A stretch of DNA of 22,891 nt from a virus. The notes under the pieces are model-generated. The model ran no database searches. It was given only the letters and a program-made list of their open reading frames with translations, and was not told the origin of the DNA. Every line of letters begins with the position of its first letter. Position 1 is the first letter of the stretch. Shown in pieces: positions 20,220 to 22,891 of the stretch. A program made the translations under genes and the position numbers. The DNA lies in the IMG/VR virus record IMGVR_UViG_3300032323_003024, positions 1 through 22,891 of that record; one strand, written 5' to 3'.

Positions 20220-20375
20220 ATGGAAGACATAAAAGAAATCGAAGAGTTCTTAGAGTACTATAAGGATAGGGATAACATGCCCTGTCCGGAACATGAACCT
20301 ATTCGATTCGCCGCATGGGTTAGGGATTTTAGATATTATAAGGCTATGATAAAACGTGAAGACGACAAGCGCTGA
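20220..20375 (+). CDS. Small charged hypothetical protein
   Basis: This 51-residue ORF begins six bases after its promoter's -10 box, so its mRNA is probably leaderless. It is helical and highly charged: MEDIKEIEEFLEYYKDRDN at the start, then RFAAWVRDFRYYKAMIK and DDKR at the end. I do not recognise it. It overlaps the next gene by 20 nt in another frame. Confidence 0.65.
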   Translation: MEDIKEIEEFLEYYKDRDNMPCPEHEPIRFAAWVRDFRYYKAMIKREDDKR

Positions 20376-20577
20376 TAAAGTAAATGGTTGTTTACTTCGT
20401 GTAGATCTCGATAAGTGGGTCTTTCGAGTCTATGATGAGAACTATAACATCAAGGACTATGAGATATTCCATAGTGATTTAGTCATCACAATCGACGACA
20501 CTGATGCCTTCTTCTATGAGCGTGAGGACGGACGATTAGTTCTAGATCATAGCCCAGAAACACTAGGGAAAGCATAA
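20356..20577 (+). CDS. Small hypothetical protein (GTG start)
   Basis: The only sensible start is GTG 20356, inside the previous gene. The 73-residue protein is beta-rich and acidic (CLLRVDLDKWVFRVYDENYN, FHSDLVITIDDTDAFF, DGRLVLDHSPETLGKA). It looks like an early-type phage protein; function unknown. It ends 1 nt before the next ATG. Confidence 0.6.
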   Translation: MKTTSADKVNGCLLRVDLDKWVFRVYDENYNIKDYEIFHSDLVITIDDTDAFFYEREDGRLVLDHSPETLGKA

Positions 20578-20578
20578 C

Positions 20579-20722
20579 ATGATAGTAAAATACAATAATA
20601 ATCAATGTTATCTCGAAGCGTATGGGCTAAAATCCATGCCTTTTCCCATACAAGACATGAATAAGAATAAAGAACTATTCAGTATTCTCATCAACATTCC
20701 AGTAGTAGGAACGGTACAATAA
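20579..20722 (+). CDS. Very small hypothetical protein
   Basis: A 47-residue ORF (MIVKYNNNQCYLEAYGLKS at the start, ILINIPVVGTVQ at the end) starts 1 nt after its neighbour and ends 1 nt before the next ATG. It lacks a clear Shine-Dalgarno and may be translated by coupling. No family recognised. Confidence 0.5.
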   Translation: MIVKYNNNQCYLEAYGLKSMPFPIQDMNKNKELFSILINIPVVGTVQ

Positions 20723-20723
20723 C

Positions 20724-20828
20724 ATGAAAAAAGAAACTCTAATCACCTGGCTAATCTTATTTGCTATATTCCTAGTCCCATTAGGTCTATCAAAGTTAGT
20801 CGATATCATCATCTGGTTGGTATATTAA
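20724..20828 (+). CDS. Tiny single-pass membrane protein
   Basis: A 34-residue ORF consists almost wholly of hydrophobic residues (ITWLILFAIFLVPLGLS, then KLVDIIIWLVY). It lies 1 nt after the preceding gene and its stop overlaps the next ATG (TAATG), so it is very probably translated. Such peptides often modify a host membrane protein, but the role here is unknown. Confidence 0.6.
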   Translation: MKKETLITWLILFAIFLVPLGLSKLVDIIIWLVY

Positions 20829-21058
20829 TGAGAAACTGGAAAGAATGTCCGCATGACATACACTTATACTACAATCAGGAAGACGGCCGGATCATCGGTC
20901 AAATACATGTAATAGCAAATACTAAGATCTTTGTCTCTAGAATACTCACAAATGTCTATAATAACGAGATCTTCCTAGGTCAATATATCTCATTAGAACA
21001 TGCTCAGAGATCAGTAGAACAATACTGGGATATACAAGATAGAACGCTACTAGAATAA
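20828..21058 (+). CDS. Small conserved hypothetical protein
   Basis: The 76-residue protein begins inside the previous stop (TAATG). It has a beta-rich core (HLYYNQEDGRIIGQIHVIAN, IFVSRILTNVYNNEIFLGQY) followed by a helix (SLEHAQRSVEQYWDIQDR). The LGQYISLEHAQR...VE-x2-WD pattern resembles small T4-like phage proteins of unknown function. It is followed by a 56-nt gap before the next gene. Confidence 0.7.
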   Translation: MRNWKECPHDIHLYYNQEDGRIIGQIHVIANTKIFVSRILTNVYNNEIFLGQYISLEHAQRSVEQYWDIQDRTLLE

Positions 21059-21114
21059 ACACGGGTGCAGTAGTAGCATACGAGATTTAAAAAGCCATAG
21101 AAAAGGTGATAGAG

Positions 21115-21339
21115 GTGTCAAATAAACAGATAAGCAAAGTGATAGTCTATTACACAGACGGATCATTCGAAGAACTAACGAAGCCTACACTATGGGCGAA
21201 TCCAAGCCCAGTGCCAGGCCCCTATACGTTATTCAATAATAGGTGTATGGTGTGCGGAGGCGAACACGGAGCTAACATGGCATGCCCTAAGATAAGCCCT
21301 AGATGCTATGGCGTAGGACTGGAAGATCCAGGCAAGTAA
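21115..21339 (+). CDS. Small cysteine-rich protein (GTG start)
   Basis: GTG 21115 is preferred to GTG 21106 because AAAGG (21102-21106) is spaced eight bases from it; neither is certain. The product, about 74 residues, has a beta-like N-terminus (QISKVIVYYTDGSFEEL), a proline-rich middle (NPSPVPGPYTLF) and a C-terminal cysteine set (NRCMVCGGEHGANMACPKIS and RCYG) with C-x2-C...C...C spacing suitable for zinc. It is the last gene before a strong terminator. Function unknown. Confidence 0.65.
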   Translation: MSNKQISKVIVYYTDGSFEELTKPTLWANPSPVPGPYTLFNNRCMVCGGEHGANMACPKISPRCYGVGLEDPGK

Positions 21340-21358
21340 CCCTATTATACTATAACAC

Positions 21359-21386
21359 AACCCATTGATTCTAATGGGTTTTTTTT
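21359..21386 (+). terminator. Rho-independent terminator
   Basis: AACCCATT (21359-21366), loop GATTCT, AATGGGTT (21373-21380) form a perfect 8-bp stem followed by a T-run to 21386. A second arm, AATCAATGGGTT (21407-21418), is the exact complement of AACCCATTGATT (21359-21370) and could pair with it instead. Confidence 0.9.
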
Positions 21387-21458
21387 CGACCAGAAATTCC
21401 TATACAAATCAATGGGTTATGCTCATATTTCACGATATAAAATAGGCTGCAAAAGTTG

Positions 21459-21487
21459 TTTACAGACTGTCAAGACTATGGTATTAT
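21459..21487 (+). promoter_or_regulatory. Promoter of the ATPase gene, TTTACA type
   Basis: TTTACA (21459-21464) within TTGTTTACA, 17-nt spacer, TATTAT (21482-21487). It follows a terminator and precedes the ATPase gene, whose leader contains AAAGGAAA. Confidence 0.7.
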
Positions 21488-21516
21488 AGCTATATTAAAT
21501 CAAATAAAGGAAATAA

Positions 21517-22446
21517 ATGACTACTAAGACTAACAACGTAATGATCAGTTTTGACAAGGCTTCTGGTAAGTTCAAGTGCTCTATTAACGGCAACAAATTT
21601 ACTACTAGCAAGCAGGATTACATCGAGTACATGTTCAAGAAAATCACTGGTGTTAAGGCTACTTTTGCTGAGATCTCAGAGCAGCAAAAACCTCAGGTAT
21701 CAGACAAGTTTGGTATCAATGAGCGCTTTGGCTTCGTTGAAAAGCTAGTAAACATGGTTAGCTCTGGTGTACAACCATCTGCTGTCATTACTGGTCAGGG
21801 CGGTCTTGGTAAGACTTACACGGTTATGAAGACTCTTCAGGCTGCGGGTATCCAGGACTATAACGAAGTAGTCCGCAAGTTGGCCATCGGGTCTCGTATC
21901 GATATGTCTAAGTTATATGTTACCATTAAGGGTTATTCTACTCCTAAGGGTTTGTTCAGAACTTTGTTTGAGAACAACCGTGCAGTTATCGTGTTTGATG
22001 ACTGTGACTCAATCCTTAAAGATCCAGTAGCCTTGAATCTTTTGAAGGGCGCCCTAGACTCATACGGTAAGCGTATTATTAGCTGGAACGCAGAGTCTTT
22101 CGGTAAGGACGATGATCTACCACGTTCTTTCGAGTTCAAAGGTAAGGTTATCTTTATTAGCAATATGGATCAGGACAGCATCGATCAGGCCATCAGATCA
22201 CGCTCTATGATGATTGACTTGTCTATGACAGACGACCAGAAGATCGATCGTATGGAATTCATCGCTAAGTCAGACGAGTTCTTGCCTGAGTATACTGCTG
22301 AAGAGAAGGCCGACGCCCTAGGTTTAATCCGTGAGATCAAGGACGAAGTCAAGGAGATCAGCCTACGTACTCTAATCTCAGTCACCAAGATTAGGTCTGC
22401 TAATAAAGACTGGAAAGATCTAGCAACTTATGTATTGTGTAACTAA
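21517..22446 (+). CDS. AAA+ family ATPase
   Basis: The 309-residue protein is an AAA+ ATPase with Walker A GQGGLGKT (about 93-100), Walker B VIVFDDCD (about 157-164), a sensor-1-like VIFISNMD and arginine-finger-like AIRSRSMM. The N-terminal approximately 80 residues are a separate small domain. Related phage ATPases serve in replication or remodelling, but the partner is not known; it is not one of the T4 clamp-loader or helicase proteins by sequence. It has its own promoter and leader, and C/G-ending codons suggesting high expression. Confidence 0.85.
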   Translation: MTTKTNNVMISFDKASGKFKCSINGNKFTTSKQDYIEYMFKKITGVKATFAEISEQQKPQVSDKFGINERFGFVEKLVNMVSSGVQPSAVITGQGGLGKTYTVMKTLQAAGIQDYNEVVRKLAIGSRIDMSKLYVTIKGYSTPKGLFRTLFENNRAVIVFDDCDSILKDPVALNLLKGALDSYGKRIISWNAESFGKDDDLPRSFEFKGKVIFISNMDQDSIDQAIRSRSMMIDLSMTDDQKIDRMEFIAKSDEFLPEYTAEEKADALGLIREIKDEVKEISLRTLISVTKIRSANKDWKDLATYVLCN

Positions 22447-22459
22447 TAGGGGATAATAG

Positions 22460-22612
22460 ATGAACGCTAGAGAGTTTGCTATAGAGTTACTGGATTCAGG
22501 TATATTAACCCCTGATGCTTTATTAAACGAATGCCTACAATATATGGCCACACATGAGATCGAGGAAGTATTAGAAACCCTAGGATTCTCATTAATCGAC
22601 GAAGAGGAATAA
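22460..22612 (+). CDS. Small acidic hypothetical protein
   Basis: A 50-residue ORF follows the ATPase by 13 nt with AGGGGAT before its ATG. It is helical and acidic (NAREFAIELLDSGILTPDAL, LNECLQYMATHEIEEVLE, ending LIDEEE). It could be a small adaptor of the ATPase operon. No family recognised. Confidence 0.7.
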   Translation: MNAREFAIELLDSGILTPDALLNECLQYMATHEIEEVLETLGFSLIDEEE

Positions 22613-22616
22613 AGAT

Positions 22617-22769
22617 ATGTTTTCATTCTATGTAGTATACAAGACGGGTAGTAAGTATGTGGAAACGGGCCTAACTAAAAGACAGGCGCTCAAGCGGTAT
22701 AACGCCTTTAGTAAGTCTTTATATCAGGACGATGTGTCTCGATTCGGGTACATAGAGGTCCACGCCTAA
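22617..22769 (+). CDS. Small basic hypothetical protein
   Basis: A 50-residue ORF begins 4 nt after the previous stop, without a clear Shine-Dalgarno. It reads MFSFYVVYKTGSKYVETG, then LTKRQALKRYNAFSKS and RFGYIEVHA, a small alpha/beta protein with basic character. No family recognised. Confidence 0.65.
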   Translation: MFSFYVVYKTGSKYVETGLTKRQALKRYNAFSKSLYQDDVSRFGYIEVHA

Positions 22770-22852
22770 AAACGGCGGTTTATAATAGAGATATTCAGAT
22801 GGCTGGCTACTAGGGGTTTAGTGGCGTTACTGTTAATAAGAAAGGTAGAACT

Positions 22853-22891
22853 GTGATTAAGAATGGACCGCTGTTTTTTAAAAAATTTTCC
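22853..22891 (+). CDS. Possible partial gene at right edge (GTG start)
   Basis: GTG 22853 is preceded by AAAGG (22841-22845) at a good distance and opens a frame (VIKNGPLFFKKFS) that runs off the window. A TATAAT at 22781-22786 lies upstream but lacks a good -35. Only 13 codons are visible, so the call is tentative. Confidence 0.4.
   Translation, partial: MIKNGPLFFKKFS

Overview
The window is part of the genome of a T4-like myovirus (Caudoviricetes) that infects a Gram-negative host. The phage assignment rests on recognisable T4-type proteins: gp32 single-stranded DNA-binding protein, gp59 helicase loader, a gp33-type late-transcription coactivator, a PAAR tail-spike tip, fibre-like proteins and lytic enzymes. 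It also rests on the dense packing of small genes, many with 1-nt TAATG overlaps. The DNA is AT-rich. Several small conserved genes look like those of marine and freshwater T4-like phages (of cyanobacteria, SAR11 and methylotrophs). The host cannot be named from the sequence, but the outer-membrane genes require a diderm.

Layout. (1) 1-2211, plus strand: small virion or lysis-type genes, a collagen-like fibre gene, a mini Cys4 (HiPIP-like) protein and a second fibre-like gene sharing the same C-terminal domain. (2) 2212-5124, plus: small conserved phage genes and a metallophosphoesterase. (3) 5129-6479, plus: PAAR tip and a putative fibre, ending in a bidirectional terminator. (4) 6510-14608, minus strand: a ten-gene operon read from a palindromic TATAAATA late-type promoter at about 14650. 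Its order is holin-like, holin-like, CsgF, outer-membrane barrel protein, CsgG, curlin-repeat protein, FecR-domain protein, CHASE2-adenylate cyclase, GH19 endolysin, and a small cationic secreted protein. (5) 14687-20184, plus: middle and replication genes, including a SleB-type hydrolase, gp33, gp59 and gp32. (6) 20220-22891, plus: many tiny genes, an AAA+ ATPase, and a partial gene at the edge.

The exciting part is region 4. A phage appears to carry a near-complete curli-type (type VIII) secretion system: the CsgG pore, its CsgF partner, a curlin-repeat substrate and an extra outer-membrane barrel. This is fused in one operon with a FecR/CHASE2-cyclase signalling pair, and the whole set lies between holin-like genes and the endolysin. 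No spanin genes are visible. The operon could therefore make an outer-membrane pore for lysis, coat infected cells in amyloid, or both, with cAMP signalling attached. I recall csgG/csgF-like genes being reported in a few marine myophages (not checked), but not this full combination.

Regulation. Eight plus-strand promoters share exact 17-nt spacing and, mostly, an extended TGTG-type -10. Four have TTTACA (or TTTACT) at -35. Four have TGTACA followed by a conserved RCGRG element in the spacer, which suggests a phage-specific regulator. Two annotated genes and one micro-ORF begin exactly six bases after the -10 box, so their mRNAs are probably leaderless; the PAAR gene may be a further case behind a late-type promoter. 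No tRNA, CRISPR array or insertion sequence was seen, and no gene-free stretch exceeds 300 bases.
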